A DNA stretch of 64,000 nt, from NCBI RefSeq assembly GCF_900109785.1, contig NZ_FOBH01000004.1, positions 62,001 to 126,000 on the forward strand, read 5' to 3'. This document shows, piece by piece, positions 9,143 through 18,487 of the stretch (position 1 is the first letter of the stretch; each line of letters starts with the position of its first letter). The notes beneath the pieces were generated by a model that was given only the letters and a program-made list of their open reading frames with translations, was not told where the DNA came from and made no database searches. Origin of the DNA: Nitrosovibrio tenuis. GTDB taxonomy: Bacteria; Pseudomonadota; Gammaproteobacteria; Burkholderiales; Nitrosomonadaceae. A program made the position numbers and the translations under genes.

Positions 9143-11083
9143 TTATTGACAGGACTCCAAGGTGGAAGGCCAAATCTGATGCAAGGTGATTACTGCCGCC
9201 CTTCCATTTGGAAGCGGCTTAAGCTCAACCAGCCTTTTTAAAATATTTGGCTCATACTCACGCCTAATAGTCCACTGATGAATCCGTGTAGGGAATACCG
9301 CGCTCACCCAAGCTATTCCAATGATTTTCTCCCCTTTGGGCTCCCTGTAACGGTTAGGCTCATCATTCCACTGCTTAGCCAGTGATATCGGGAAATCCTT
9401 GCGTTTCGCTTCCGGTCCGCCCATCAGCATCACATAACGGTCCCATTCGCCCTTATCCGCCGCTTGCCTCAGCTCCTTCAACTCTCCGGTTACTCCCATT
9501 TCACCCATACGGCGCAGCTCGCGCCATATCGTTACAGGCGGCCCGCCAATCTGCTGGAATTGGCGTATGCCCCAAGTGCTCGCCCAGGCTCTTACTCGCT
9601 CGGCTGCGGTTTCGGGGTTTCCGCCATCGATATCGCTATCCAAGCCAAATCCATCGATATTCTTAGAGATGTATTTGGCGATATAACCGGCCGCTGTTCC
9701 TTTTGATCTATCTATGCGTTCTTCCTTGTAACGGTGCTCTGCCGCGCCCGGCTCGTCGCCATCCTCGCGCAGCGCATAGTCACGGATAATGCTGCCAACC
9801 TTTTCGACGTTTTCCTTCGACATGAACAGCAACAGGTGCCAATGCGGCGTACCGTCGTGTTGAGGCTCAGCGACACGAAAACCATAAACATGTATCCCCA
9901 TACGGTGCAGCTTGGCTCTTATCTGAGTCCAAAGCTTGGCTAGATAGGCTTGCGCTTGTCTCGGTGTCGTTTTGTCGTATTTCGGGTTTTCTTCGCCTGT
10001 TGCGGATAACCTCGCATGCATGCGCGAAGGACAGGTGACGGTATAGAACATCGCCTCATGCCCAAGAGACTGAGCAACAGCGTCAAACCCGGCAATACGG
10101 GTCATCAATTCAGCACGGCGTATCTTGGGGTTCGATACCGATAGCTCGGCTAATTGCTGTAACGTATATTCCTGCCCAAGCTCATTGATAGCGATGCAAT
10201 GTTCAAGGACGGCCCGGTTACGGCGGATGCGCTTGCGTCTCCTGTTCAGCGTTTCATCGCTGACGTATTTTCCCTTGCGTCGGTGAACCAATCCCAACCT
10301 TACCGCCGCATGCTCGAATTTGCGTACATGGACTTTGCGCAATGCCCTCCGCCACCAATACTCATCCGCAAGGCGAGCTAGAATTCCTGTAGCGGTAATT
10401 CCTGTATCGGTAACGGTTACAGGAAGGGGAGAATCGGATTTTCCTGTTACCGTTACAGGAGTCTGCCTGTCTGTAACAGATACCGTTACAGGAAAAGCGG
10501 ACGTTTTCCTTTCCATTAACGAAACAGGCTGTCTGTCTGTATCCGTTACCGATACGGGAAACTGCTCAATGGAGTTTCCTTTTGTTACTGGTACCGATAC
10601 CGATACAGAAACTAGAGGGTTTCTTACCGCTTCCGTTACAGCTACGGATAAGGGTTTTACTGACAGAGAAACCGCCTTACCTGTTTTGCCCAGTGGGGTA
10701 GCGACTCCATATTTGCTCTCTGCCAGCTGGCAGAGAAACGGGGCTGCGATGGCGGGATTATTGAACCAGCGTTGCAGGCGGAAGAATTGATCAGCTACCT
10801 TTCGGGCAAAAACCTCTATTTCCTCATCCGTTGCCAAAAGGCTTAAAGGTGTGCTGACAAGCTGATCGGAAATTGCCGCAAGGTATGCTTCTGCCTTCTC
10901 TTCCCCTTGAGCGAGATACAGCCGGGCATACTCTAATGCCATTGGCTCCGCCAGACAGTCGGGGTGTTGGCTGAGAACGTTGGAAGTGAAAGGCTCTTTG
11001 TCCTCTTCAACGTAGAGAACAAGGCCATCATCCCAGACGTATGTTCCTTTTGGACTTGGGACAAGCCGGGGAGCAGCACTCAT
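9143..11083 (-). CDS. GpA-type HUH replication endonuclease of element A
   Basis: Rolling-circle replication initiator resembling phage P2 protein A. In 646 residues, the HUH motif is [10 protein letters not shown] (His414, His416) and the paired catalytic tyrosines are in YIAKYISKN (Tyr467, Tyr471). It probably nicks an origin on the excised element. Residues about 137-235 form an odd Val/Thr/Ser-rich stretch encoded by short near-palindromic DNA repeats. ATG 11083 overlaps the alpA stop by 4 nt. It is highly similar to the gene at 47025-49028 except in the repeat stretch and the last 40 residues. Confidence 0.85.
   Translation of the reverse strand: MSAAPRLVPSPKGTYVWDDGLVLYVEEDKEPFTSNVLSQHPDCLAEPMALEYARLYLAQGEEKAEAYLAAISDQLVSTPLSLLATDEEIEVFARKVADQFFRLQRWFNNPAIAAPFLCQLAESKYGVATPLGKTGKAVSLSVKPLSVAVTEAVRNPLVSVSVSVPVTKGNSIEQFPVSVTDTDRQPVSLMERKTSAFPVTVSVTDRQTPVTVTGKSDSPLPVTVTDTGITATGILARLADEYWWRRALRKVHVRKFEHAAVRLGLVHRRKGKYVSDETLNRRRKRIRRNRAVLEHCIAINELGQEYTLQQLAELSVSNPKIRRAELMTRIAGFDAVAQSLGHEAMFYTVTCPSRMHARLSATGEENPKYDKTTPRQAQAYLAKLWTQIRAKLHRMGIHVYGFRVAEPQHDGTPHWHLLLFMSKENVEKVGSIIRDYALREDGDEPGAAEHRYKEERIDRSKGTAAGYIAKYISKNIDGFGLDSDIDGGNPETAAERVRAWASTWGIRQFQQIGGPPVTIWRELRRMGEMGVTGELKELRQAADKGEWDRYVMLMGGPEAKRKDFPISLAKQWNDEPNRYREPKGEKIIGIAWVSAVFPTRIHQWTIRREYEPNILKRLVELKPLPNGRAAVITLHQIWPSTLESCQ
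10387..10640. repeat. VT-coding near-palindromic repeats inside the replication gene (element A)
   Basis: Many variants of a short unit such as TCCTGTTACCGTTACAGGA, CCTGTATCGGTAAC and GTTACCGATAC, each nearly self-complementary. They stay in frame and give PVTVTDTG-like peptide repeats in the minus-strand protein. The same family recurs at 12278-12452 and in element B at 48265-48605. Origin iterons, replication-protein sites or selfish in-frame repeats are all possible. Confidence 0.75.
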
Positions 11084-11286
11084 TTGCGGCCTGTATCGCT
11101 CGTGGATTTGCGAATGCAGGACTCGATATAACGCTCCAAGTCTTGCAAGCGGTAGCGGACGGCTCTGGAGCCGATCTTTATGAATGGGACCTTTGCTCCG
11201 GCCCAGCGGTCGCGCTCCAAAAATGCCTTGCTTAAGCCCAGATACCGGGCAGCCTGACTGGTGTTAAGAAGTGTAGTGTTTTGCAT
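11080..11286 (-). CDS. AlpA-like helix-turn-helix regulator / excisionase
   Basis: A 68-residue winged or MerR-like helix-turn-helix protein of the AlpA/excisionase type. The recognition region is [20 protein letters not shown], followed by [21 protein letters not shown], the usual last helix of this family. Such proteins activate integrase or excision genes of P4-like elements. It overlaps the replication gene by 4 nt. The element B counterpart at 49025-49228 is nearly identical from residue 19 on. Confidence 0.85.
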   Translation of the reverse strand: MQNTTLLNTSQAARYLGLSKAFLERDRWAGAKVPFIKIGSRAVRYRLQDLERYIESCIRKSTSDTGRK

Positions 11287-11362
11287 AAGCCCTCCTGATT
11301 GATCAAAGCAGGGCTCATGATTTCAGACTCTCAGGGTGAGGCGTTATACCTTTACGGTGCAG

Positions 11363-11411
11363 CCGTGTACGTCACCATTGCACACGTATACGTATGCGTT
11401 GCAGACGTGTA
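11363..11411. promoter_or_regulatory. Palindrome cluster upstream of alpA, possible operator
   Basis: The short region between alpA and the next gene contains GTGTACGT, a perfect ACGTATACGT palindrome at 11384-11393, and ACGTGTA at 11405-11411. Such clustering in front of a regulator suggests an autoregulatory or excisionase site. No equivalent was seen upstream of the element B alpA. Confidence 0.4.
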
Positions 11412-11421
11412 ATAGATGAGA

Positions 11422-12258
11422 CTATTGCTGAAGGGAAGGGCGCTGGCCTTTGAGAAGTTTCGAAAGCCCTTCGGTTAGGGTGCGCACTCGGTTATAGTGA
11501 GCCAGATGTTCAACCATTTCTGGAGACTTCTCACAGAAGAGTTGGGCGGCATGGCGCTTGGATTTGAATGTTCCGGACGAATAGAAGTCTTGCAGCGCCA
11601 TAAGAGCGTTATTAGTTTTGCTGTGCCGTTGGATAGCCGCTCGCTGGTTGCGAGTCTTTATTTTCTGGGTGGTCTCGGCCATGCCGGATTCAAACCGGTG
11701 AGTGCCTTCAGCCGTCGCTACGGCATCCATAGCCTCGATCAGATACTCTGCTGAACGTGCGCAATTAGCGAGATTAAGGAAAAGGAAGTTTGCATCAGAA
11801 TCTTTGTAGGGGCCACGAGTAGACGTATACGAAAAACTCGCTTGATCTATGAGGGCTAACGCCAGTACGGCAAAAAAATCCGCCCAGGTTCCATTGGGAA
11901 AGCTCTCATCCTCGGTAATGTCGTATTTGGATTGCCGTTCTTTCAACGCGTACGTAATGCTGTATACATTGCGCCTAGTGAGCCAATCGTGGATATTTCC
12001 GTCAAGCTTTATAGGTTTCCCATGCTCATCTTTTTCAAACATCTTGTTAATTTTGATATGTACCTCATCTTTTTCACGAGCCGGTGCCGGTGACTGATCG
12101 GTCATCCAGTTAATAATTTCTATTGCTGCAAATATCTCTTTCTCTGAACGCTGGGCAAGGAGCGCACGGGCTCGAAATACGATATCGCCGCAAAGTTCCG
12201 TGAATTCGGAAGTCAGCTTTCCTTTCAATGGATGAAAATTTTCAAAGCCGAGAATCAT
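11422..12258 (-). CDS. Unknown 278-residue protein, element A cargo
   Basis: I do not recognise a family. The protein is predicted soluble and mostly helical, with an Asp/Glu-rich middle (KINKMFEKDEHGKP), a Trp/Phe-rich segment (GTWADFFAVLALALIDQASF) and a basic C-terminal third (KIKTRNQRAAIQRHSKTNN). It lies between alpA and the integrase, the slot where element B carries two different genes, so it is probably cargo rather than backbone. The start at ATG 12258 is about 100 nt downstream of the integrase stop, and that gap is filled by VT repeats. Confidence 0.6.
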   Translation of the reverse strand: MILGFENFHPLKGKLTSEFTELCGDIVFRARALLAQRSEKEIFAAIEIINWMTDQSPAPAREKDEVHIKINKMFEKDEHGKPIKLDGNIHDWLTRRNVYSITYALKERQSKYDITEDESFPNGTWADFFAVLALALIDQASFSYTSTRGPYKDSDANFLFLNLANCARSAEYLIEAMDAVATAEGTHRFESGMAETTQKIKTRNQRAAIQRHSKTNNALMALQDFYSSGTFKSKRHAAQLFCEKSPEMVEHLAHYNRVRTLTEGLSKLLKGQRPSLQQ

Positions 12259-12277
12259 GATTGTTTTTTCCGAACTC

Positions 12278-12452
12278 GAACTGTACCGATATCGGTAACC
12301 CGTCTGTAACGGTAACAGTAACAGTAACAGTAACAGTAACTGTATCCGTTACGGTAACGGTATCAAGTGGCGCAGGTAGGCTTGTCTGTATCGGTAACTG
12401 TATCTATTACGGTAACGGTATACGTATCTGTATCGGTAACCGCATTCATGCT
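12278..12452. repeat. GTAACG/GTAACA hexamer repeat block at the integrase 3' end
   Basis: Contains a run of GTAACA/GTAACG hexamers at about 12307-12340 and dispersed GTATCGGTAAC and GTTACGGTAACGG units. It begins in the intergenic gap and continues into the last 26 codons of the integrase. The unit reads Val-Thr on both strands. Confidence 0.8.
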
Positions 12453-13625
12453 TGTAAGCAGAAAATTAGTGACCCTTTGCATGGGCTCCCTTAGCCGTTG
12501 CACATCGCTGATGATGTAGCCTGCGGTTACATCGTTTGCCATTTTGTGATTCGCTAACCGCTTCAGGGCATAACCCGAGATATCCAAACTTTCCGCAACC
12601 GTAATAAAGGTGCGTCTGAGGTCGTGTAATGTGAACTCAACCCCGGATTCCTCGATAACCTTGTTCATCTGCTTTCTTGGTTCGTTCAGATAGCCTTTAA
12701 TGCCGTCTCCCGGAAAGACGAAAGGACTATCCGTTCTCTCCAGGTAGCGTTTCATAAGCAAATCATGTAAGAAATTGCTCAACGGCAATACATGCGGCTG
12801 CCGGTTCTTGGGGTCGGGTATCGTCAACGTCTTCGCCTTCAAATCCACTTGGCTCCATGCAAGGCTTAGCCCTTCCTCACGGCGGAGTCCTGTGAAGAGC
12901 AGTAACAACAAATAATCCTTGATTCTGTTGCGGCCTAGAGCGTCATCCTTGAGATTATTTACAGCTCTGAACCATTGGGGCAGGTCATGGGCTTTTATAA
13001 CCGTATTGCGCCTGTCTACGCGATACCACGAGCGGGTTTGCGAAAGCCGCTTTGTCGGGTTGTTGGCAATGATGGGGTTGCCGGCTGAGTCCTCGTACTT
13101 GCCTATCGCAAAATTCAGAAGGGCTCGCACAAAGCGCATGGTGAGGTTTGCTTGGGCAGGGCTGCGCTCGCCTATTTCCCTGTGCTTGCGTTCTATCTGG
13201 TCCTTGCTAATTTCGACTAATGGCTTGGTTTGCCAGTCGGCAAGGTAGGTTTTCATCAACCGCTTGTAATCATATACGGTGCGAGATTTTAGGCTACCTC
13301 GCGCCTTTAGATACGCTTCAAACACCTCGGATAAAGTTACGCTTTGCGCCCGTTTGGCTTTAGAAACATCATTGGGATTGATATCCCGCGCGATCATGCC
13401 AAGGATGTTTTTAGCTTCTTGCCGGGCTTGCTCGGCGGTAAAGATACCGTGATGACCAATGCTGACGCGTATCGTCTTACTGTTGACCTTGCCTTCGGCG
13501 ATATAGACCTTGCTGCTGGTGCCTACGCGAAGGCCAAAGCCTTTAATCTCTGAATCGCGGTAAAAGATTTGGCCGGTTTCGGGGTAGGGAATCGCATCGA
13601 CAACGGATTTGGTGAGCTTGGGCAT
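12363..13625 (-). CDS. int: P4-type tyrosine integrase of element A
   Basis: Site-specific recombinase acting on tRNA-Lys. An N-terminal DUF4102-like arm-binding domain (residues about 1-80, LTKSVVDAIPYPETGQIFYR) is followed by a SAM-like core-binding domain and the catalytic domain with Arg248 (FTGLRREE), His334 and Arg337 (LHDLRRTF), His360 (LANHK) and nucleophile Tyr370 (TAGYI). After PMQRVTNFLLTSMN, the last 26 residues are a VTDTDTYTVTV-type tail encoded by the repeat block and absent from the element B integrase. It lies next to attR and reads away from it. Confidence 0.92.
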   Translation of the reverse strand: MPKLTKSVVDAIPYPETGQIFYRDSEIKGFGLRVGTSSKVYIAEGKVNSKTIRVSIGHHGIFTAEQARQEAKNILGMIARDINPNDVSKAKRAQSVTLSEVFEAYLKARGSLKSRTVYDYKRLMKTYLADWQTKPLVEISKDQIERKHREIGERSPAQANLTMRFVRALLNFAIGKYEDSAGNPIIANNPTKRLSQTRSWYRVDRRNTVIKAHDLPQWFRAVNNLKDDALGRNRIKDYLLLLLFTGLRREEGLSLAWSQVDLKAKTLTIPDPKNRQPHVLPLSNFLHDLLMKRYLERTDSPFVFPGDGIKGYLNEPRKQMNKVIEESGVEFTLHDLRRTFITVAESLDISGYALKRLANHKMANDVTAGYIISDVQRLREPMQRVTNFLLTSMNAVTDTDTYTVTVIDTVTDTDKPTCAT

Positions 13626-13644
13626 ATGGGCTACTGATGAGATT

Positions 13645-13661
13645 TAGTAGCCGCATAGTAG
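13645..13661 (+). repeat. Arm-type integrase site, right end of element A
   Basis: TAGTAGCCGCATAGTAG, one mismatch to 4767-4783, 121 bp before attR and just upstream of the integrase start, so integrase binding here could also repress int. Confidence 0.6.
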
Positions 13662-13782
13662 ACCCGATATATAAAGTTGAGTCAAGAAGCTTCAAAGGAT
13701 ATCAAACAATAAGTACTTGTTACATATTAATATTAATAGATCAGTGATGCTTGGTAAAAGGCTTTAAAACAATTAAATCAGA

Positions 13783-13829
13783 ACTTTTAATCCGTTGGTC
13801 GGCAGTTCGAATCTGCCACGGCCTACCAA
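13783..13829 (+). repeat. attR of element A (tRNA-Lys 3' fragment)
   Basis: A 47-bp exact copy of the tRNA-Lys 3' part. The 5' half of a tRNA is missing, so this is not a functional tRNA. The next 300 bases (13830-14131) hold no gene I can support. Confidence 0.93.
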
Positions 13830-14131
13830 TAAAAAAATAATTAGTTACCTCAGACGTGGGCTAATAGCTCACTATCTATGTGACACAAGTGGGGCATTCA
13901 GATCTCGCTTGTCTGCTCGACTCTATTCCATTCCTATTCGTTGGTGTTACTGTCGAAGTATTACCGCTTCGTTTATCACTCGCCTAGCGATGGATACCTT
14001 ATACCTCCCCTAGCTGCCGACAATTACTCCCCTGTTTCCCGGTAGTAAAAACTCTTTATCCCTACTCCGTTAATTTTCCAGTCGGGGTGTCGTATCATCT
14101 CTATCCACAAAATGAACCTGCGGGAATTTTG

Positions 14132-15235
14132 ATGGCTGTCAGATATGGAATCATTTTGATAACCGCTACAATCATCTTGGTATACGGGCTTCTGAAACCC
14201 GAGCACAACTGGGATATGGTTGCATACGTGGCCGCTGCATTTCATAAAGACGGCTATAGAGGAGGGGACCTAACGAGAGAAACGTACGGGGAAATAAAGA
14301 AAGAAGCAAGTACCAAACGATTTTTACCGCTCATAACGGGAGAATATAGAGAAACGGTATTTAAAGACCCCTCTTCTTTGGAACAGCAACTACCATTCTA
14401 TTCAATTAGAGTCGCTTATATCCAATTGATACGGCTGCTCAAAGACATTGGCTTGAGTTACACAAAATCAACGTATGTAATTAGCGCCGTCTTCGCGTCG
14501 TTATCCGTACTAGTGCTCGGCTTGATTATTTTAGAGACGGCTGTCCCCATAGCAATGCTGCCAATTATTGTTGCGGTAACCGGATATACGGAAGTAGCAC
14601 GGATTTCTACGCCTGATGCAATGGCCGGTTTCTTTTCCCTTGTGGGAATATATAGTTTGATTAGAAGAGGAAAGCTGGTGTTCTTTATCGCGGTCATCCT
14701 CCCTTTAATAAGAACAGATTTTATATTGCTGTCAGCGCTTTTAATGACGTTTACCTATTTTCACGGGAATAGGCTTTTTTCATTATTTTCTCTTGTATCT
14801 GCTGTTGTTATTTATGTGTTGGTTACTCAGCTAAACGGGAATTACGGATATTTGACGCTTTTTAACTTCACGTTTATCGGTTCTTTTACTCCCTACCCCG
14901 CTGATATCGTCATTTCACATAAACTTAGCGATTACCTCATACCTTACGCAAAGTTGTTAGAGAGCCTAATTGCTCATCCCCATTCGGTGGTATACGTGCT
15001 CGCGCTTTATTTGCTCTGGCTAAACCACGCTAAGGTAGAGGATAAGCTAGAGTTTTATTGCCTATGCGGCCTGCCATTTCTTTTTATTACCATGCATATG
15101 CTTCTATTCCCTTCCGATCACTATCGTTTCTTCGTTTTTTCGGTTTCTTTAATTCTCGTTTGGAGCTTGGACCTTGTTACACGATTAGCAAGAAAATCAG
15201 CGACTCTCTCTTCTGCGATTAGGTCCAAAACGTAG
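14132..15235 (+). CDS. Polytopic membrane protein of unknown function
   Basis: About 367 residues from ATG 14132, which has GGGA 6-7 nt upstream; a GTG at 14087 in the same frame would add 15 residues. Roughly eight to ten hydrophobic segments (for example IILITATIILVYGLL, FFIAVILPL, LFSLFSLVSAVVIYVLV) alternate with short loops. The first periplasmic loop has KPEHNWDMVAYVAAAF, reminiscent of GT-C-fold or EpsG-like polysaccharide proteins, but I cannot name a family. It is AT-richer than nearby core genes and lies just outside attR, suggesting separate horizontal acquisition. Confidence 0.65.
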   Translation: MAVRYGIILITATIILVYGLLKPEHNWDMVAYVAAAFHKDGYRGGDLTRETYGEIKKEASTKRFLPLITGEYRETVFKDPSSLEQQLPFYSIRVAYIQLIRLLKDIGLSYTKSTYVISAVFASLSVLVLGLIILETAVPIAMLPIIVAVTGYTEVARISTPDAMAGFFSLVGIYSLIRRGKLVFFIAVILPLIRTDFILLSALLMTFTYFHGNRLFSLFSLVSAVVIYVLVTQLNGNYGYLTLFNFTFIGSFTPYPADIVISHKLSDYLIPYAKLLESLIAHPHSVVYVLALYLLWLNHAKVEDKLEFYCLCGLPFLFITMHMLLFPSDHYRFFVFSVSLILVWSLDLVTRLARKSATLSSAIRSKT

Positions 15236-15240
15236 ACGGG

Positions 15241-15931
15241 CGCGTATGCTTATATGGAAAATTACCGTAGGAAAATATCGACAGTTTCCATCGCCAGGCT
15301 GGGCAATGCTTCACCCATTTCAGGGTATCGTTGACGCTTATGATCGTTTTGCTTTCATCGATCTGATCAGCGCAGCTAACTGACCGTATTGCTCAATCCG
15401 AAGTCAACGCCATAGTCTTCTGTGCCTTAATACGGCGAGTCGCAATAAAGAATGTGTGCCGCCGGTCATACTTGCTGACACATTCCTTCCGGTCCAGATG
15501 TTCCATGTAAGTGCGCGCCAAGCGTAAATGAGCCTGGGTCAGATCTTCTTCGAGTCGTAATAAGTTGAGTCTGGGCGGCTATGTCGTAGCAGCACCGAAA
15601 GTTTGCTGTTCGAGAATAGTTCAGCTACGTCGTCCCGTTGCGCCGACTGATACTCTACTTTACGGCCGTAAACCAGTCCCAGGCAAGTAGCGCCGTGTTC
15701 GGCGTATGAGGATAGGGGGCCCCCTTACAAACCCGTGTCGGTATCCAGACGCACAGCAGACGGACCCTTCGTTCTCCAAACGTCCAATTCTGAAACAATG
15801 CGTTGAAATTATAACGGCAGAGCTGAGTCCGACAAATGATAAACTTATGGCACGTCAATTACCATATGACGAATGTACGGAATGGAAAAGGATTCCGTAA
15901 AATTATCAAGGGCATGCAAACTGGGTAGATC
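15241..15931. other. Gene-free gap with probable decayed coding remnant
   Basis: No intact gene is seen. On the minus strand about 15440-15700 two frames join into protein-like sequence (YGRKVEYQSAQRDDVAELFS in one frame, then LTQAHLRLARTYMEHLDRKE in another), separated by a frame change and stops. This looks like a frameshifted relic of an unrecognised gene. Short frames at 15655-15900 on both strands overlap one another and have no supporting features. Confidence 0.35.
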
Positions 15932-16900
15932 GTGCAGAAATCGATAAATTTGAAGAAAATTTGGCATCAGGTTCTGAATCCTTTCGCGCGTCCGCGGCTA
16001 AAGGCGGCTATTCCGGCAGAATTCAACTCCTGTGAGAGGGCGCCTCCCCCTGAACTGGACTGTCATATTTACCGGCGATTGCATGAAGACCTGGCTCACA
16101 TGGGTGACAATCAGTTGCTTGAGCACTATAACCGCTACGGAAAGCCTGAAGGGCGTGTATCCAATGGGTTAGCCAATCGCAAACAGTTCGCTTCTCTGGT
16201 TGCCCCTGGAATGCAGGCGCTTGAGGTTGGTCCCTTTGCAACCCCACTGCTACACGGCGATAACGTTTCGTATTGCGATGTCCTGGACCGGGACGGATTG
16301 AAAAAACGGGCTGGAGATTTGGGATTGGATCCTGATTCCGTACCGACCATTCATCATGTTCTTGGACCGCAAGGACTTGACGGTTTTACGGGGGAGTTCG
16401 ACGCAGTCCTGAGCAGTCACTGCATAGAGCATCAGCCCGATTTGATCCATCACCTTCAGCAGGTGCAGCGCAAGTTAAAAAATGACGGCGGACGTTACTT
16501 TATCTTGATCCCAGATAAGCGCTACTGCTTTGACAAACACATTGCCCCATCGACAATAGCTGAAGTTGTACAAGCGCATGAGGAACAGCGCACGGTGCAT
16601 ACTCTCCGCAGCGTGGTCGAACACCGCTCATTAACGACTCATAATAACGCGCGCCGGCACTGGCGGCCGCTTGACGCTGAGCAGCACTTCATCGATCCGG
16701 AAAAGGTTCAAAATGCAATAAACGATTGGCGCAACGCGAAAGGCCGCTATATTGACGTTCATGCGTGGTATTTTACCCCTGACAGTTTTAAGGAAATTAT
16801 CGGCTTACTTCGTTCTCTCAACCTAATCAATCTGACAGCGGAGCGAATTTACAGCACGCGATTCGAGTCAAATGAGTTTTGGGCTGTTCTTAAAAATTAA
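15932..16900 (+). CDS. Class I SAM-dependent methyltransferase
   Basis: A 322-residue protein starting at GTG 15932. The SAM-binding motif I is ALEVGPFATPLL, the acidic strand-2 motif follows at YCDVLDRDG, and FDAVLSSHCIEHQPDLIHHL is the methyltransferase-11 type motif IV region. The N-terminal 80 residues (LDCHIYRRLHEDLAHMGDNQ) resemble the short extension found in sugar or O-antigen methyltransferases. Substrate unknown. It is monocistronic between a decayed region and a secreted protein. Confidence 0.75.
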   Translation: MQKSINLKKIWHQVLNPFARPRLKAAIPAEFNSCERAPPPELDCHIYRRLHEDLAHMGDNQLLEHYNRYGKPEGRVSNGLANRKQFASLVAPGMQALEVGPFATPLLHGDNVSYCDVLDRDGLKKRAGDLGLDPDSVPTIHHVLGPQGLDGFTGEFDAVLSSHCIEHQPDLIHHLQQVQRKLKNDGGRYFILIPDKRYCFDKHIAPSTIAEVVQAHEEQRTVHTLRSVVEHRSLTTHNNARRHWRPLDAEQHFIDPEKVQNAINDWRNAKGRYIDVHAWYFTPDSFKEIIGLLRSLNLINLTAERIYSTRFESNEFWAVLKN

Positions 16901-17162
16901 GCGGACGCGCGGTGTCGGGATGGGCGGTGTCGGGTGCGTATTCCAATTCATTTCTTACCAATTCATTAAACTGGCACGCTAACTTCCCACGCTTCCGGCG
17001 GTCCATTCTTGTAAAGCAGCGCCGCCTCTCAGCAACCTCTTGGCGGTGCGGGCCCGTTAGCCTCCCGGTCGGTTAATCGTCTTCGGTCTGCGGACCATCA
17101 GGTGGCCATATCAGTTTCGGACTTCATTCAAAGCGGGACGACTCCGAGGGAGAAAGCTTATG

Positions 17163-17495
17163 TCAGAAATCAATACGGGCGCTGATCGCGTCGTAGACCT
17201 TAGCGCTGAATGCGGCAGCCTGCTGGATAATTTCCCCCTCCGCCTGTTCTTGAACCCTTCCCGTTTTATATAACTTCTCACCGATCCTAAAAGCGTTTTC
17301 CCACGCGGCGTTACATATGGGTGTGCCAAAAACATTTTTCTTTTGCGCAATATGCGCGGCCAGCCCGCTCAAAAACTTGTCATGAGTACCGGAAAAATAG
17401 CCGCCTATGGTACACAATTTGTAATCTTTTTCAGTTGCAATACTTGGGCTGGAAAAGGCCAGAAAAAAGATGGTTAGAAAAAATTTTATTCTCAT
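17163..17495 (-). CDS. Small exported protein of unknown function
   Basis: 110 residues with a clear signal peptide (MRIKFFLTIFFLAFSSPSIA, cleavage likely after SIA). The mature part has two cysteines (LCTIGGYFSG and GTPICNAAWENAF), which could form a disulfide. Similar small Cys-containing exported proteins are common in this group, but no function is assigned. Confidence 0.6.
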   Translation of the reverse strand: MRIKFFLTIFFLAFSSPSIATEKDYKLCTIGGYFSGTHDKFLSGLAAHIAQKKNVFGTPICNAAWENAFRIGEKLYKTGRVQEQAEGEIIQQAAAFSAKVYDAISARIDF

Positions 17496-17766
17496 GATAA
17501 GCCCTCAATAAATATTGAATCCTGCCGGCGGCACGCCGCAGGCTAATGAATTAATGCCGCAGAGCGCAGCACCCTATCCGAAGATATGCGCAATATAACT
17601 TTTAGCATAATAAATATACGAAAATGGCAGGCAACAGCCTTGCGCGCGTTCTCTAATTTTTAAATATTTTATTTGTTTACTTGCGACTGACCAAAGCCGG
17701 CGCTAAGGTAGGAAACATTCACCCAGCGAGAAGACGCATCTTGAGCAGAGGCAAGCACTGGCAGGA

Positions 17767-18210
17767 ATGCAATACAGGCGCACTAACCTGCGGTGGGTGG
17801 CGGCGTTCGAGGCCGTTAAGGGTATTTTGGTACTCGCAACGGCCGCCGCCGCTTTTGAATTCTTCCATAAGGATGCTCAGCAGGCTGCCGAGCGGCTGGT
17901 CGGCCACTTCCATCTTAACCCCGCCAGTCGTTATCCTCGAATTTTTCTGGAAATGGCTTCCAATCTCACTAACATTCACCTGCTTGCGTTAGGCTTGGGC
18001 GCATTGGCCTATGCTGTAATCCGGCTGGTGGAAGCCTATGGGTTATGGCATGGCAAGCGATGGGCCTGGGTATTCGGAATGGCAAGCGCGGGACTTTACA
18101 TACCGATCGAGGTTTATGAACTCATCAAGCACGTTAACGCGGCAGAGCTGATCCTGTTTCTGGCGAATATAGCGATTTTGGGCGCCTTATGGCTCGGTCG
18201 AGCGAAGTAG
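17767..18210 (+). CDS. DUF2127 family membrane protein
   Basis: 147 residues with four hydrophobic segments: WVAAFEAVKGILVLATAAAA, LLALGLGALAYAVIRLVEAY, WVFGMASAGLYIPIEVYEL and AAELILFLANIAILGALWL. The pattern GLWHGKRWAWVFGMASAGLYIPIEVYEL is typical of DUF2127. Role unknown. It stands alone, with 270 bp of gene-free sequence upstream. Confidence 0.75.
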   Translation: MQYRRTNLRWVAAFEAVKGILVLATAAAAFEFFHKDAQQAAERLVGHFHLNPASRYPRIFLEMASNLTNIHLLALGLGALAYAVIRLVEAYGLWHGKRWAWVFGMASAGLYIPIEVYELIKHVNAAELILFLANIAILGALWLGRAK

Positions 18211-18396
18211 CGCCGCATATATCCATTCCGCCATCCAATGTGTTATGCCTGCATGGTTACCTGCTTTCCAGCCAGCACGGATACCCTGACGGATGTTTAA
18301 CTCGGCAAGCCGTGTGATTATAATAGACCGAAACTCTGCCTTTGTGCTTCTAGCCAGACTGTGGGAACGTTAACTAACCGCTCAGCCTTCAAGGTG

Positions 18397-18432
18397 CTCA
18401 ATTCATGGTAGTTGCTCAATTCATGGTAGTGT
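18397..18432 (+). repeat. Two tandem copies of an 18-bp repeat
   Basis: GCTCAATTCATGGTAGTT is followed directly by GCTCAATTCATGGTAGTG, about 55 nt before yheT. Probably a small tandem duplication in the upstream region. Confidence 0.55.
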
Positions 18433-18487
18433 CTTTCAATCCGCTGATCGCCAATTCAGCGCCGGGTATAGCCTGCAAAGGCTGGGC

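Larger units (their letters stand above)
4675..13829. mobile_element. Integrative element A in tRNA-Lys, about 9.1 kb, carrying Hachiman
   Basis: Bounded by 47-bp direct repeats. Contents from left: arm-like repeat, HNH protein, 43-residue ORF, hamB, hamA, GpA-type replication endonuclease, AlpA-like regulator, a 278-residue unknown, a VT-repeat block, P4-type integrase, arm-like repeat. There are no capsid, terminase or conjugation genes, so a phage satellite or mobilizable element is more likely than a prophage or ICE. Element B at 43323-52655 has the same plan and size with different cargo. The integrase lies at the tRNA-distal end, unlike most P4-type islands. Confidence 0.88.

Noticed and set aside
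10320-10790. 156-residue plus-strand frame rich in VTVTG
   Set aside because: The repeat units read Val-Thr on both strands, so this is the antisense of the replication-gene repeats.
12278-12452. Possible CRISPR array
   Set aside because: Units are contiguous hexamers or degenerate variants without unique spacers, and no cas genes are present.
12261-12494. 77-residue plus-strand VTVTVT frame
   Set aside because: A by-product of the GTAAC hexamer block; no start signal and no protein-like character.
4675-13829. Element A as a complete prophage
   Set aside because: No capsid, tail, terminase, portal or lysis gene is visible in its 9.1 kb.
13783-13829. Second tRNA-Lys gene
   Set aside because: Only the 3' 47 bp are present; acceptor 5' strand and D arm are missing.
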